From: CAZTPJ01 sp964614515
GTDB taxonomy: Bacteria > Planctomycetota > Phycisphaerae > Phycisphaerales > UBA1924
DNA length: 32,822 bases
NCBI GenBank assembly: GCA_964614515.1
Contig: CAZTPJ010000042.1
Location: 1-32,822, forward strand
Direction: 5' to 3'
Shown here: one piece after another, positions 25,333-32,822 of the stretch
Layout of the letters: the number at the start of each line of letters is the position of its first letter
How positions within the stretch are numbered: the stretch's first letter is position 1
The notes under the pieces: model-generated
What the model saw: the letters and a program-made list of their open reading frames with translations, nothing else
The model's database searches: none
What the model was told of the DNA's origin: nothing
Made by a program: the position numbers and the translations under genes

Positions 25333-26062
25333 GTTCCCGCGTCTTCGCGAGCACCGAGCCCAAGGTTCTGAACGTCAGGCCGCTGCGGGCAACCACCTCG
25401 AAGACGTCGAGCATGGCTTGCAGTACAAATGCGGCCCGCTCTTTTGCCTCCTGCTCACTTTCCTTGCGGTCGAAGTCGTGAAGGAGAACTACGCCGCCAC
25501 GATCGCGCTCTAGCCGCGAAGCAGTTCGTGACGCCACTGGTAGAACCTCGGCCGTGTCGCCGGAGTCAATCGTCCACCATCCAATCGAGGCTCCTCGTCG
25601 TTGAATCGCGCGCCTCGTTGCCATCGTGGACTTTCCGTGCGGAGGGCGAAACAGGCCATTGGGCGGGACCCATCGCCCCAGAGACTCATACCCGCGATCA
25701 ATATCCTCGATCGCTTCCCAACTTGGCACACGCCAAGCGGAAAGATGCCAGTGCGAGTGACACCCAACCTCGTGCCCTTCGCGAACAATGCGATCAACGA
25801 TCTCGGGATGTCGCGCAGCGCGCGAGCCCAGCAAGAAGAACGTGGCTCTAACCTCATGCAATGCAAGCAGATCAAGCACCTTCACGGTCAAGTGCTCACC
25901 TGGCCCATCGTCGAACGAGAGTACTACCGAGCCAGTTCGACTGCATAAGTGCCTCAACCGGTTGACTTCGATCCATCGCTTCGCCAGGGGCGCTGGTGAC
26001 AACTTGCACAGCGTGGCAGCTGGCTTCGAGTCACTTCGCTTCACGATCACAGTTCCGGTCAT
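25319..26062 (-). CDS. Polysaccharide deacetylase (NodB domain), second of two
   Basis: The 247-residue protein is a near-minimal NodB-fold carbohydrate esterase 4. It shows LSFDDGP (catalytic base Asp51 and metal ligand Asp52), HSHWH (metal ligands His102 and His106), RPPHG (139-143) and VLLHDFD near 193. No signal peptide or membrane helix is evident, so it may act on lipid-linked or nucleotide-linked sugar in the cytoplasm, or be exported in an unseen way. It would remove N-acetyl groups from GlcNAc-like residues, giving free amines. It is joined to the sulfotransferase gene by a TGATG stop/start. The free amine it makes could be the acceptor for N-sulfation by that neighbour, which is inference. 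Confidence 0.88.
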   Translation of the reverse strand: MTGTVIVKRSDSKPAATLCKLSPAPLAKRWIEVNRLRHLCSRTGSVVLSFDDGPGEHLTVKVLDLLALHEVRATFFLLGSRAARHPEIVDRIVREGHEVGCHSHWHLSAWRVPSWEAIEDIDRGYESLGRWVPPNGLFRPPHGKSTMATRRAIQRRGASIGWWTIDSGDTAEVLPVASRTASRLERDRGGVVLLHDFDRKESEQEAKERAAFVLQAMLDVFEVVARSGLTFRTLGSVLAKTREHVRD

Positions 26063-27123
26063 CAGCTACCAACTGTCAGCCGAAATCGCCGCCACACATA
26101 TTTCGGAAGATTGCCCATGCGATCTCGATTCGCCATCGCCGCTCGCGCCGTGACGACCGGCAGACTCATCCAGCTCCACGCGATAGCCATCGTTGGCTGA
26201 CGCACGGGTTCGAGGTCATAGCCCGCTCTCCGCAGCACGCGGCCGCAAACGCTCTGCACGATTCCGATCTCTCGTTTCGACAATTTTGTTCGCCACCGAC
26301 GCATGGGCTCCTTCGAAACGCCGGCATTCTGCTGGAACTCATTGAAAGAACTGTTGTGAACCGGAACATCCAGCATCGCCGGATGGAACTCAACACCGAG
26401 CCAGTTGGCGATATCCCGAATCGCGTGTTCGGGCGACTCGACCATGTCCTCGTACCTCTGCACCCTTACGCGGGAGTCGCCGAACTTGTCGCGCGCGCTG
26501 ACCGCTGCACGAACCGTCGCCCGCCATAACAAACTGATGATCAGAATATTATAAGACTGCCGAGCCCGCGCCTCTTCGAGTCGCAGCGCTTGCTCGTGAC
26601 CCGGATCGCTCTCGAAATCAAATCCGCCCTGATTCCGCCAATCTCGGTACGAAGCAACCACCGCCCTCGGGTCACGAACCATACACAGCACTCGAGCATC
26701 GGGATACCGTCCGAGGATCTCCGGAATCCGGAATACGTGACGTGGTGTCTTATCCCCCCACACGCGCTTTCCCGCTCGCCGCGAACGAATCAGACAGAAA
26801 GACTCGAAGTACGCATCGGCACCCTCACCCCGCTCCTGGGCCACGCAACGTAATTCTTCCCGCGAAATGTCTGATCGTTCCGGATCGCCATAATGACCAT
26901 ACGGACGATGAGAAATCGCCAGGAAGTAGTCCTCGCAGATCCGCCTTTGTTCAGTCGAGAGGGGCGAGGTCTCAAACCCGGCCATTCGCACGCGCAAGTC
27001 ATCGAAGTAGTGAGTCTCCCCGGAAACGAGAATTTCCGGATGATTGCTCACGATCGATCGCACCATAGCTGTGCCGGATCGTGACGCCCCTACGATAAAA
27101 ATCGGCGCTGTTTCGCTGTTCAT
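26062..27123 (-). CDS. PAPS-dependent sulfotransferase family protein, second of two
   Basis: The 353-residue protein has the 5'-phosphosulfate loop FIVGASRSGTAMV (9-21) and the 3'-phosphate motif RVLCMVRDPRAVVASYRDW (144-162), with Arg150 and Ser158 as the usual phosphate contacts. A third segment, RVRVQRYEDMVESPE, is typical of the sulfotransferase 3 family. The enzyme transfers sulfate from PAPS to a hydroxyl or amino group, here probably of a glycan intermediate. It is coupled to the FemAB-like gene before it (ATGA) and the deacetylase after it (TGATG). A lipid or small-molecule acceptor cannot be excluded. Confidence 0.85.
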   Translation of the reverse strand: MNSETAPIFIVGASRSGTAMVRSIVSNHPEILVSGETHYFDDLRVRMAGFETSPLSTEQRRICEDYFLAISHRPYGHYGDPERSDISREELRCVAQERGEGADAYFESFCLIRSRRAGKRVWGDKTPRHVFRIPEILGRYPDARVLCMVRDPRAVVASYRDWRNQGGFDFESDPGHEQALRLEEARARQSYNILIISLLWRATVRAAVSARDKFGDSRVRVQRYEDMVESPEHAIRDIANWLGVEFHPAMLDVPVHNSSFNEFQQNAGVSKEPMRRWRTKLSKREIGIVQSVCGRVLRRAGYDLEPVRQPTMAIAWSWMSLPVVTARAAMANRDRMGNLPKYVWRRFRLTVGS

Positions 27124-28283
27124 GCGGTAATGCTCGCTTCGACGTTCGAACCTGCAGAAGGCCCGGAGACTGCCGACGACGTATCATGAAAGTTGCGCGA
27201 TGGCTTCGGTGAGTCAGCTTCCTTCGATCGGCCGTCTGCGCGTTTCGGTTTGGCTCGCAGTCGCCGACGTGCCGACCGATAGGCCTGCTCACACCAGTGC
27301 CCGAGGGTCGCGCGAGCTCCCAACGGCCGCGCCTCCAGCGGACCTGCGGCCGTCAATTCGACGCCGCGCGTTCCCCTTTTGAAGTCGTATCCGCCGGCAT
27401 TGCCCACCGGATCGATTCCGCCCATGTCGTATCGCATCAGTCCTCGCCGCACAGCGAGTTCGATGGCTTCCCATTCGAGCAGATACGCGGCATAGTGCCG
27501 AGCGCCTTCATACGTTGTGGCTCCGATAATGCCTGCGAGTGTATCGCCGAGTGCACTGACTACGTTCATACCGACCACTTGGCCGTCAAGCTCTGCGAGG
27601 ATCACGGTGAATCGGTCGCTTCCCTCAAGGCGGGCCTGCGCCGTCGCGTAAAAGTCGGCATCGACTTCGACTTCGAACCCCTTCCGATCCAAGAGTTCCC
27701 GATACAAACGACACACCGGCTCGAACGCTTCAACGCTGGTTTCAACGCGAAGCGTTATCCCTCGCTGTTCGCCGCGTACCAGATTCTTGCGCCAGTTCTT
27801 AGAAAGCTGCTGGCGAATCTGCTCCATGCTCTTCGTCGTGTCCACCGCGATCGTGCGATATCTTCGCGGCCACATGGCGTCTATAAATCCGCGCGCCTTG
27901 AGCCACGCACTGGCCAGGTCCGTCCAAGCCTGATCCGCAACTGGACACATCACGCGAAGAATAAGGCCACGATGATGGACATAATAAGCCACGAGTGCAG
28001 TCATTGTTTGTTCAAACGCGCTCATGTCGACGGCGAGGGCTTCGCCATGGTGCCGAGTCAGCGGCCCACCACTTATATACGCAACTCCCCATCCCAGCAT
28101 CGGCACTCGACGCACGCGAACCGCTGCCAAACCGATGACCTCCCCATCGCGCCTTACCTCAACATGCTCCGATGTCGCCCCCATTCGGCGCGCACTTAGC
28201 AAGCCAAATTCCCAAGTCTGTCGATAGTTGTAATCAGCGAACGTCGGTGCTGTCAACTTCCACCGGTGTTCACCCACATTCAT
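27120..28283 (-). CDS. FemAB/GNAT-type acyl- or aminoacyltransferase of the exosortase/EPS locus
   Basis: ATG 28283 is chosen because GGAAGG lies seven bases before it; a GTG at 28298 would add five residues. The 387-residue protein has the double-GNAT layout of FemAB-like proteins (GNAT_6/BioF2 type): a first domain with GEVIGLAAVRVRRVPMLGWGVAYISGGP and a second with SKNWRKNLVRGEQRGI, VILAELDGQVVGMNVVSALGD and LLEWEAIELAVRRGLMRYDMGGID. FemAB-type proteins are standard members of proteobacterial exosortase A loci, where their role is unproved; relatives add amino acids or acyl groups. The C-terminal 50 residues are Lys/Arg/Ser-rich and look disordered. It follows the first deacetylase gene by 23 bases and overlaps the next gene as ATGA. 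Confidence 0.84.
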   Translation of the reverse strand: MNVGEHRWKLTAPTFADYNYRQTWEFGLLSARRMGATSEHVEVRRDGEVIGLAAVRVRRVPMLGWGVAYISGGPLTRHHGEALAVDMSAFEQTMTALVAYYVHHRGLILRVMCPVADQAWTDLASAWLKARGFIDAMWPRRYRTIAVDTTKSMEQIRQQLSKNWRKNLVRGEQRGITLRVETSVEAFEPVCRLYRELLDRKGFEVEVDADFYATAQARLEGSDRFTVILAELDGQVVGMNVVSALGDTLAGIIGATTYEGARHYAAYLLEWEAIELAVRRGLMRYDMGGIDPVGNAGGYDFKRGTRGVELTAAGPLEARPLGARATLGHWCEQAYRSARRRLRAKPKRADGRSKEADSPKPSRNFHDTSSAVSGPSAGSNVEASITA

Positions 28284-28306
28284 GATCGCACCTTCCACGG
28301 TAATAG

Positions 28307-29203
28307 CTAGTTAGCGACAGGGCCATTCACCTGGCGAGTTCCCCTGGCGCATTTCATCATCGCTTTCGGCGAAGCGCTGATAACTCTTCGACTGCGCACT
28401 GCCCGCCTAAATGACCCGAGCCACGAGTATGCCCCGTCTACCGTCAACCGGAACTGCAGCGCAGATACGTCGGGCGATACTGAAAACCGGCCTAACACGC
28501 CACGACTTGAAGTGGCACAGTCATGTTCCAGCGTGAGCACTGTCGTATAACCCGCTTGCGTAGCGGCCTCAAGTACGCGATCACTGTAATCGCCATGCGG
28601 CAATGCCAATTCAATCACATTGCGTCCCAACAACTCCTCCAACACTGCTCGTGACTCGCGCAATTCGCGATGGAGCGATTCATCATCAAGCGTCGATAGC
28701 CGAGGGTGCGTCGCCGTGTGAGATCCGATGCTAATCCCGCTGGACTGGGCCGCACGCTGAAGCGACTTCGCCGACATGCATGGTTCCGACGCTTCAGGGT
28801 GCGAAGGGTGTATCTGCCACGCAGGTACCCGACCAAGGTTGCCGCTCACCGCGAAGAGCGTAGCGGGAACTCCGCGCGTCGCCATGAGCGGCAATGCATT
28901 TCGATGAAGGCACTCGAAGGCATCATCAAATGTAAACACGACGTCCGGTCGTCGCCTCGACCCTGAGGCACGGGCAATGCCATTCAAGCCTACGGCGCGC
29001 TTTGCGACGCAGGCCAGCTGGCGCTCAAATTTCGATCGCTGGCTGTCGCGAACGCCGTGGTAACAGAGAATGATGCACATCGGTCGCCGCAATCTGCCCC
29101 CAGCTGAAGCAACCCAGAACAACAGTGCGATCACCAAGTACGCCACTCGAACCATCGGCTTCCGGCTCGTCGGAAAGCCGCATTCTACGGTTTCGGAATT
29201 CAC
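28307..29203 (-). CDS. Polysaccharide deacetylase (NodB domain) with membrane anchor, first of two
   Basis: The 298-residue protein starts with GTG overlapping the stop of the first sulfotransferase (GTGA). A hydrophobic segment at about 18-36 (VRVAYLVIALLFWVASAGG) makes a signal anchor. The NodB domain shows ILCYHGV (45-51), TFDDAF with Asp93 and Asp94, SHTATH with His162 and His166, and LALPHGDYS (199-207) in place of the usual RPP(Y/H)G motif. The predicted job is N-deacetylation of EPS at the outer face of the membrane. A soluble deacetylase occurs three genes downstream, so the operon has one anchored and one apparently soluble enzyme. Confidence 0.86.
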   Translation of the reverse strand: MNSETVECGFPTSRKPMVRVAYLVIALLFWVASAGGRLRRPMCIILCYHGVRDSQRSKFERQLACVAKRAVGLNGIARASGSRRRPDVVFTFDDAFECLHRNALPLMATRGVPATLFAVSGNLGRVPAWQIHPSHPEASEPCMSAKSLQRAAQSSGISIGSHTATHPRLSTLDDESLHRELRESRAVLEELLGRNVIELALPHGDYSDRVLEAATQAGYTTVLTLEHDCATSSRGVLGRFSVSPDVSALQFRLTVDGAYSWLGSFRRAVRSRRVISASPKAMMKCARGTRQVNGPVAN

Positions 29204-30186
29204 TTTGACAGAGACTCCGATTCATCCCTCGTTGGTGCGATGGCTGGCGAAGCCCACCACCGTGTGACCGCGTGCGCAACTTCTCGATCCATGTTGTCTG
29301 GAAGCGGCCTTCCGTTGGACATCCGAAATCGCTGAGGCAGCGCCAGGCGATCCTGCACGTCGATGCCGTTTCGAACGAGAAAGTCGTAGATACACTTCAT
29401 TGTCGCTGTTGGATCTTCGCAAAGGCCCTTGTAATCGACCCACCAAACGCGATCGTCGCCCAGCGAAGTAGAATCCAACGATATGTCTCGGTACGTGTGA
29501 TACACCTGTGCCGCAACTTGATCAACGACAGGTGCATCCTGAAAGTCTTCCCATCCTCGCGGGCGAACGGACAACCATCGACGAACGTGTCGAAGCCCGT
29601 GGCTTTCAATTCTCGCATGCACAATGGACCGAATGTTGTCAGCAGGACTACGTTCAAGCGCGATAAACACACACGAAGGAAACACGCGATCTAGAAGCCG
29701 CATGTGTACACTGTGCATCACGTTCTTATTGAGCATCGGCGCTCGAAGGATGGCGGACATCGCGCTGAACGTCCGGCGCATCTGGTTAACCGGAAGCGCA
29801 TCTGCGGCGGATGAGTCCAGATAGTGGTCTTCAGGAATCCATCGGCGCCAGATCCAGCCACCCTCATTGGGACTGCCCCATCCGGATATGTGGCCGTATC
29901 GACTCTTGAATGTTCCCCTCCAGTCCGCGATGCATCGGCTGAATAGGCGTGTTGCCGCGGCGGGAGTGTGATACATTCGGTGCGCAGCATTGGAGATGTA
30001 TGCGAACCGAAAACGTGTCGCCAATGCTTCATATAGAAGCGTTGTACCAGACCTCGGCGGACCTACGATGAAGACCATCCGCAGCGCTTCGGGATCCGCG
30101 CTGTTGATGAGTCGCGACTCCATCGGCCGGCATGCCTGCATAGCCAGCCATCGAGGCGGTTCCGTGATGATCCGACGCGCATTCAA
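29200..30186 (-). CDS. PAPS-dependent sulfotransferase family protein, first of two
   Basis: The protein of up to 328 residues has the 5'-phosphosulfate loop VFIVGPPRSGTTLLYEAL (38-55) and a 3'-phosphate-type segment VFIALERSPADNIRSIVHAR, with Arg and Ser at the expected places. The remainder resembles the sulfotransferase 3 family, with VWWVDYKGLCEDP near residue 245. The start is uncertain. TTG 30186 overlaps the stop of the GT2 gene (TTGA) in the style of this operon, while ATG codons at 30141 and 30123 are later choices. Sulfation of a sugar residue is the likely job. Sequence similarity to the other sulfotransferase in the operon is limited to the PAPS motifs, so they probably act at different positions. 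Confidence 0.8.
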   Translation of the reverse strand: MNARRIITEPPRWLAMQACRPMESRLINSADPEALRMVFIVGPPRSGTTLLYEALATRFRFAYISNAAHRMYHTPAAATRLFSRCIADWRGTFKSRYGHISGWGSPNEGGWIWRRWIPEDHYLDSSAADALPVNQMRRTFSAMSAILRAPMLNKNVMHSVHMRLLDRVFPSCVFIALERSPADNIRSIVHARIESHGLRHVRRWLSVRPRGWEDFQDAPVVDQVAAQVYHTYRDISLDSTSLGDDRVWWVDYKGLCEDPTATMKCIYDFLVRNGIDVQDRLALPQRFRMSNGRPLPDNMDREVAHAVTRWWASPAIAPTRDESESLSK

Positions 30187-31214
30187 GGGTTCCAGTTGAA
30201 CCGAATCAACCCGGAAAGGTGCAGAACGGTGCGAGCTGCGGCTTGGCGCAGCGATCTTGCCGTCGCCGATTCCTTACCACGCATGAAGGGCGCAAGCGCC
30301 TGCCAAGCCGCGGCTCGCGGAAGATCTCGCAGTAGCATAAACAGATTTGCACAGTAAGCTGCCAAACGACCACTGGTCCGCTGCACAAGCAGCAAGTTGC
30401 TGCGCGCCATCGCCAGGTTCATCTCGGCTGGATGCCTATCCGTGCTGATACCGCCGTAGTGGAGAATTGATGCGCCCGGAAAATACTGAACACCCCAACC
30501 GTGTCGTCTAAAGCGATGGCACCACTCAGCCTCTTCGCCGTACATGAAAAAGGCTTCATCCATCTCACCAACTTCCTCAAACGCTGTGCGCCGCACAAAC
30601 ATGAAACATCCGGCCACAATCTCGACCGCATGTTCGCAATTCAGATCAATACCGGCATAGCGGCACCTGCCAAGCCAGCGTGTCCGGCGCATCACGCGAT
30701 TCGGTATGAACGCGTTGATCGCGACATCGGACACCCGTTTGACTCTAAACAGCGTCGACTGCTGCTTTCCGTCATCGCCAAAGACGCGGCAACCGATAAC
30801 GCCCAACCTTGGATTTGCTTCCGCGTACTCCAGGGTCTTGCTGAGCGTTTCTGGATAGACTTCAGTATCAGGATTCAGCAGTAACAGGTATCGCCCCCGG
30901 GCGATGCGAAGACCCTGATTGTTCGCGGCCGCGAAACCCCGGTTGTCCGCGTTTTCAATGATCAATACTTCCGGATAAGCCTCTCGAATGGCTTCCACTG
31001 ACCCGTCCTTCGAGTCATTGTCGATCAGGATCACCTCCCACGAGCACCCATGCGCCCTCTCGAATACCGAACGAACGCATGCTAGGGTTACGTCACGCGT
31101 GTTGTAGGATACGATAATAATTGATATGTCGACGCACTTCCGACCGTCTGCTGGCCCAATGCTTGGACCCCCGACGTTATAGCAATGACGCGATGATGTT
31201 CCGTTGGATCTCAT
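30183..31214 (-). CDS. GT2-family glycosyltransferase (rhamnosyltransferase-like)
   Basis: The GT-A domain shows ISIIIVSYNTRD, VILIDNDSKDGSVEAI, the segment NADNRGFAAANNQGL, and LNPDTEVYPE with the DxD-like metal site. The later segment GEMDEAFFMYGEEAEWCHRFRRHGW is typical of rhamnosyltransferase-like GT2 enzymes of O-antigen and EPS loci. The protein would add one sugar to a growing repeat unit at the cytoplasmic face. The start is uncertain: ATG 31214 gives 343 residues and overlaps the dehydrogenase gene by 38 bases; GTG 31271 would add 19 residues with a longer overlap. Neither has a strong ribosome site, so the gene may depend on coupling. The stop overlaps the next start (TTGA). Confidence 0.83.
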   Translation of the reverse strand: MRSNGTSSRHCYNVGGPSIGPADGRKCVDISIIIVSYNTRDVTLACVRSVFERAHGCSWEVILIDNDSKDGSVEAIREAYPEVLIIENADNRGFAAANNQGLRIARGRYLLLLNPDTEVYPETLSKTLEYAEANPRLGVIGCRVFGDDGKQQSTLFRVKRVSDVAINAFIPNRVMRRTRWLGRCRYAGIDLNCEHAVEIVAGCFMFVRRTAFEEVGEMDEAFFMYGEEAEWCHRFRRHGWGVQYFPGASILHYGGISTDRHPAEMNLAMARSNLLLVQRTSGRLAAYCANLFMLLRDLPRAAAWQALAPFMRGKESATARSLRQAAARTVLHLSGLIRFNWNP

Positions 31215-32316
31215 TGGTACCTGAAAAAATCCGACTTGCGATTGCGTCACGCAGTTCGCGCTCAAGCTCACACTCGGTCAGATACCCGAGTCCCCCATGA
31301 ACCTGAATAGCATCCTCGCAACACTTGACCCAGCATTCGCTGATATGCATTTTGGCCATGCTCGCTTCAAGGAGCGCCGACTTTCCTCTGCTGCGCTCCC
31401 ACGCATACCGATACAACAGCGCTCGGGACGTCTCCAGGCGAATCCTCATGTCCACCAACCTGGAGGCAACCTGTTGAAATGTCCCAATCGGCTGCCCAAA
31501 CTGCTGCCGCTGCTTCGAATACCTGACGCAGCGAGCCAGTAGGTGTGACATCCGTCCCACTGCTGTCGCCAGAATGCACCCTCGTTCCCACGACATCGAA
31601 TGAGTAAACAGCGCTGCGCCGTTCCCTTCAGCGCCGAGGCGATCGGTGACTGGCACCTCGCAACCATCAAACCGCAACTCTCCCATCTGTGCAGTTCGCA
31701 ACCCCATCTTCTCGACCGTGCGAACAACCGATACTCCAGGAGATGAGGCGTCGACAACAAACGCTGTTATACCGCCCGCGCCCTTTTTGTGATCCACCGT
31801 GGCGAACGTCACGACCACATCCGCCACAGGACCATTCGTAACGTACATCTTCGAACCGTTCAGAATGTATCTGTCACCCCTGCGCTCAGCCACCGTTGAC
31901 ATACTATACGCGTCCGACCCGCTGCCGGATTCGCTAACAGCATTTGCTCCGATGTACACTCCGTTGCACAACTTTGGAAGATACTTCACTCGCTGTTCGT
32001 TCGTGCCAAACTCCATCAGCGGCATCTCGACCGTCCACATCTGCGCGTTGATTCCGAACATCAGGCCGTTGTCACCACACGCTCGACCAAGCCGTTCCAG
32101 CGCGCCCACGGTGGTTACCGCATCCAACCCGCGTCCACCGTACTCCCGCGGAACCGGAAGCCCGGGTATGCCGAACAGTGAACACGCCTGCCAACCCTCA
32201 CGATTGAACTCCCCCGCTCGGTCCCTCTCAATGATCCCCGTACAGAGAGAATCCGACGCAAATCGCTCAACGGAATCAAACAGCTCTCGCTGCTCGGATG
32301 TCCAGGACAGGTTCAT
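31177..32316 (-). CDS. Acyl-CoA dehydrogenase family enzyme with catalytic Glu at the isovaleryl-/long-chain-type position
   Basis: The 379-residue FAD enzyme covers the whole family: N-terminal helices, GANAVSESGSGSDA (123-136), ILNGSKMYVTNGP (151-163), KMGLRTAQMGELRFDGCEVP (203-222), the helix with MSWERGCIL (241-249), RQQFGQPIGTFQ (270-281) and QVHGGLGYL (338-346). At the classical catalytic place (the YEGT motif) it reads FSGTNEIQ, so Ser365 replaces Glu. Glu244 in WERG instead matches the base used by isovaleryl-CoA and long-chain acyl-CoA dehydrogenases and by aminoacyl-carrier-protein dehydrogenases. The AMP-forming ligase gene lies 31 bases upstream, which suggests a substrate activated as a thioester. 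A ribosome site (AAGGGGAG) supports ATG 32316. Oxidation of an acyl or aminoacyl substituent for the polysaccharide is inference. Confidence 0.87.
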   Translation of the reverse strand: MNLSWTSEQRELFDSVERFASDSLCTGIIERDRAGEFNREGWQACSLFGIPGLPVPREYGGRGLDAVTTVGALERLGRACGDNGLMFGINAQMWTVEMPLMEFGTNEQRVKYLPKLCNGVYIGANAVSESGSGSDAYSMSTVAERRGDRYILNGSKMYVTNGPVADVVVTFATVDHKKGAGGITAFVVDASSPGVSVVRTVEKMGLRTAQMGELRFDGCEVPVTDRLGAEGNGAALFTHSMSWERGCILATAVGRMSHLLARCVRYSKQRQQFGQPIGTFQQVASRLVDMRIRLETSRALLYRYAWERSRGKSALLEASMAKMHISECWVKCCEDAIQVHGGLGYLTECELERELRDAIASRIFSGTNEIQRNIIASLL

Positions 32317-32347
32317 CTTGCGACTGCTCCCCTTGAAAGTCCAATCG

Positions 32348-32822
32348 CTACGATGCGCGACCTAAGGATTGGTAGTCGATCTTGTCGGTCGACGTCTTCG
32401 GTAGTATCGGGTAGAACACGAACGAGTCCGGGATCATGTACAAAGGTAAGTGCCTCGCACACCAACCCTTTAAGTCAATAATGGACGGCCGGGTTCCGTC
32501 GTGAGAACTGATGTGAGCGATGACTTTTGTACCAACCGCGTCATCTAGGTTCGCCGTAACCGCGGCCTCGCGTACATTGGGATGACGATACAGGCACGCT
32601 TCAATCTCACCTAGTTCAACACGATATCCGCGACGCTTTATCATACGATCCCGGCGGCCGACATACTTTAGAATTCCTTCGCCCTCCTCGACCACAATGT
32701 CACCTGTTCTGTACCACTTCGTCTGCTGACCCGGCACTTCCAGAAACGCACGCGCATTCTCCGCCGGCTTCCCCCAGTACCCGATCATCACGTTTGGACC
32801 CGCGATACACAGCTCGCCTTCC
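32348..32822 (-). CDS. AMP-forming acyl/aminoacyl ligase (adenylation enzyme), C-terminal part only
   Basis: The frame is open at the right edge and ends at 32348, giving the last 157 or so residues. Recognisable adenylation motifs are GELCIAGPNVMIGYW, YRTGD, the hinge GRRDRMIKRRGYRVELGEIEA and the catalytic lysine in TSTDKIDY at the very end. These are the A6-A10 motifs of amino-acid adenylation domains and related acyl ligases. Nothing follows the A10 motif except a few residues, so no carrier domain is fused at this end. Acyl-CoA ligases of this class are named members of proteobacterial exosortase A-associated loci. The N-terminal substrate-binding part, which would give the specificity, is outside the window. 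Confidence 0.9.
   Translation of the reverse strand, partial: EGELCIAGPNVMIGYWGKPAENARAFLEVPGQQTKWYRTGDIVVEEGEGILKYVGRRDRMIKRRGYRVELGEIEACLYRHPNVREAAVTANLDDAVGTKVIAHISSHDGTRPSIIDLKGWCARHLPLYMIPDSFVFYPILPKTSTDKIDYQSLGRAS

Noticed and set aside
31177..32316. Idea that the acyl-CoA dehydrogenase is a dead enzyme because Glu is missing from the YEGT motif
   Set aside because: Glu244 in WERG lies at the known alternative catalytic position, and all FAD-binding motifs are intact.

Overview
The window looks like part of the chromosome of a high-GC planctomycete, most likely Phycisphaerae-like. Three things point there: an exosortase, secreted proteins ending in the tail PLPSAGG-hydrophobic-RRRR (a planctomycete-style variant of PEP-CTERM), and a large exopolysaccharide operon. 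The assignment is inference; there is no rRNA or other marker gene in view. Every gene I can support lies on the minus strand, so transcription runs from high to low coordinates. No tRNA, rRNA, CRISPR array, insertion sequence or prophage was recognised.

Left part (1-7978). The 5' part of a gene for a secreted protein runs off the left edge. Next come four metabolic genes, in transcription order: a class III aminotransferase (6662-7978), a nitrilase-superfamily amidase (5395-6480), a very long Orn/Lys/Arg-type decarboxylase (2270-5398) and an ATP-grasp ligase (722-2257). The last three are tightly packed. Together they could decarboxylate a basic amino acid, ligate the amine, transaminate it and hydrolyse an amide. 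The pathway is unassigned and is one of the two main points of interest.

Middle (7979-11029). Two monocistronic genes encode exosortase-type secreted proteins, each with its own sigma70-like promoter and intrinsic terminator. Both carry a Cys motif (FCIE or FCLE) and a Gln motif (LQxAIW or LQxAFW) that match the signature of internal Cys-Gln thioester domains of Gram-positive adhesins. They are the likely local substrates of the exosortase.

Right part (11030-32822). An approximately 21 kb exopolysaccharide/exosortase locus is read leftwards from beyond the right edge. In order it encodes: an AMP-forming ligase (partial), an acyl-CoA-dehydrogenase-like enzyme, a GT2 glycosyltransferase, a sulfotransferase, a polysaccharide deacetylase, a FemAB/GNAT-like transferase, a second sulfotransferase, a second deacetylase, an Alg14/Alg13-like two-subunit glycosyltransferase, a WbpA-type UDP-GlcNAc dehydrogenase, a GT4 glycosyltransferase, a degenerate nucleotidyltransferase with a left-handed beta-helix tail, the exosortase, EpsI, a Wzz/BY-kinase, a polyprenyl-phosphate sugar transferase with an unusual N-terminal half, and a giant TPR protein. 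Most junctions are 4-nt start/stop overlaps. The content resembles the exosortase A-associated EPS loci known from Proteobacteria, with added sulfotransferases that suggest an acidic, sulfated glycan. No flippase, polymerase or outer-membrane export protein is in view; they may lie beyond the right edge.
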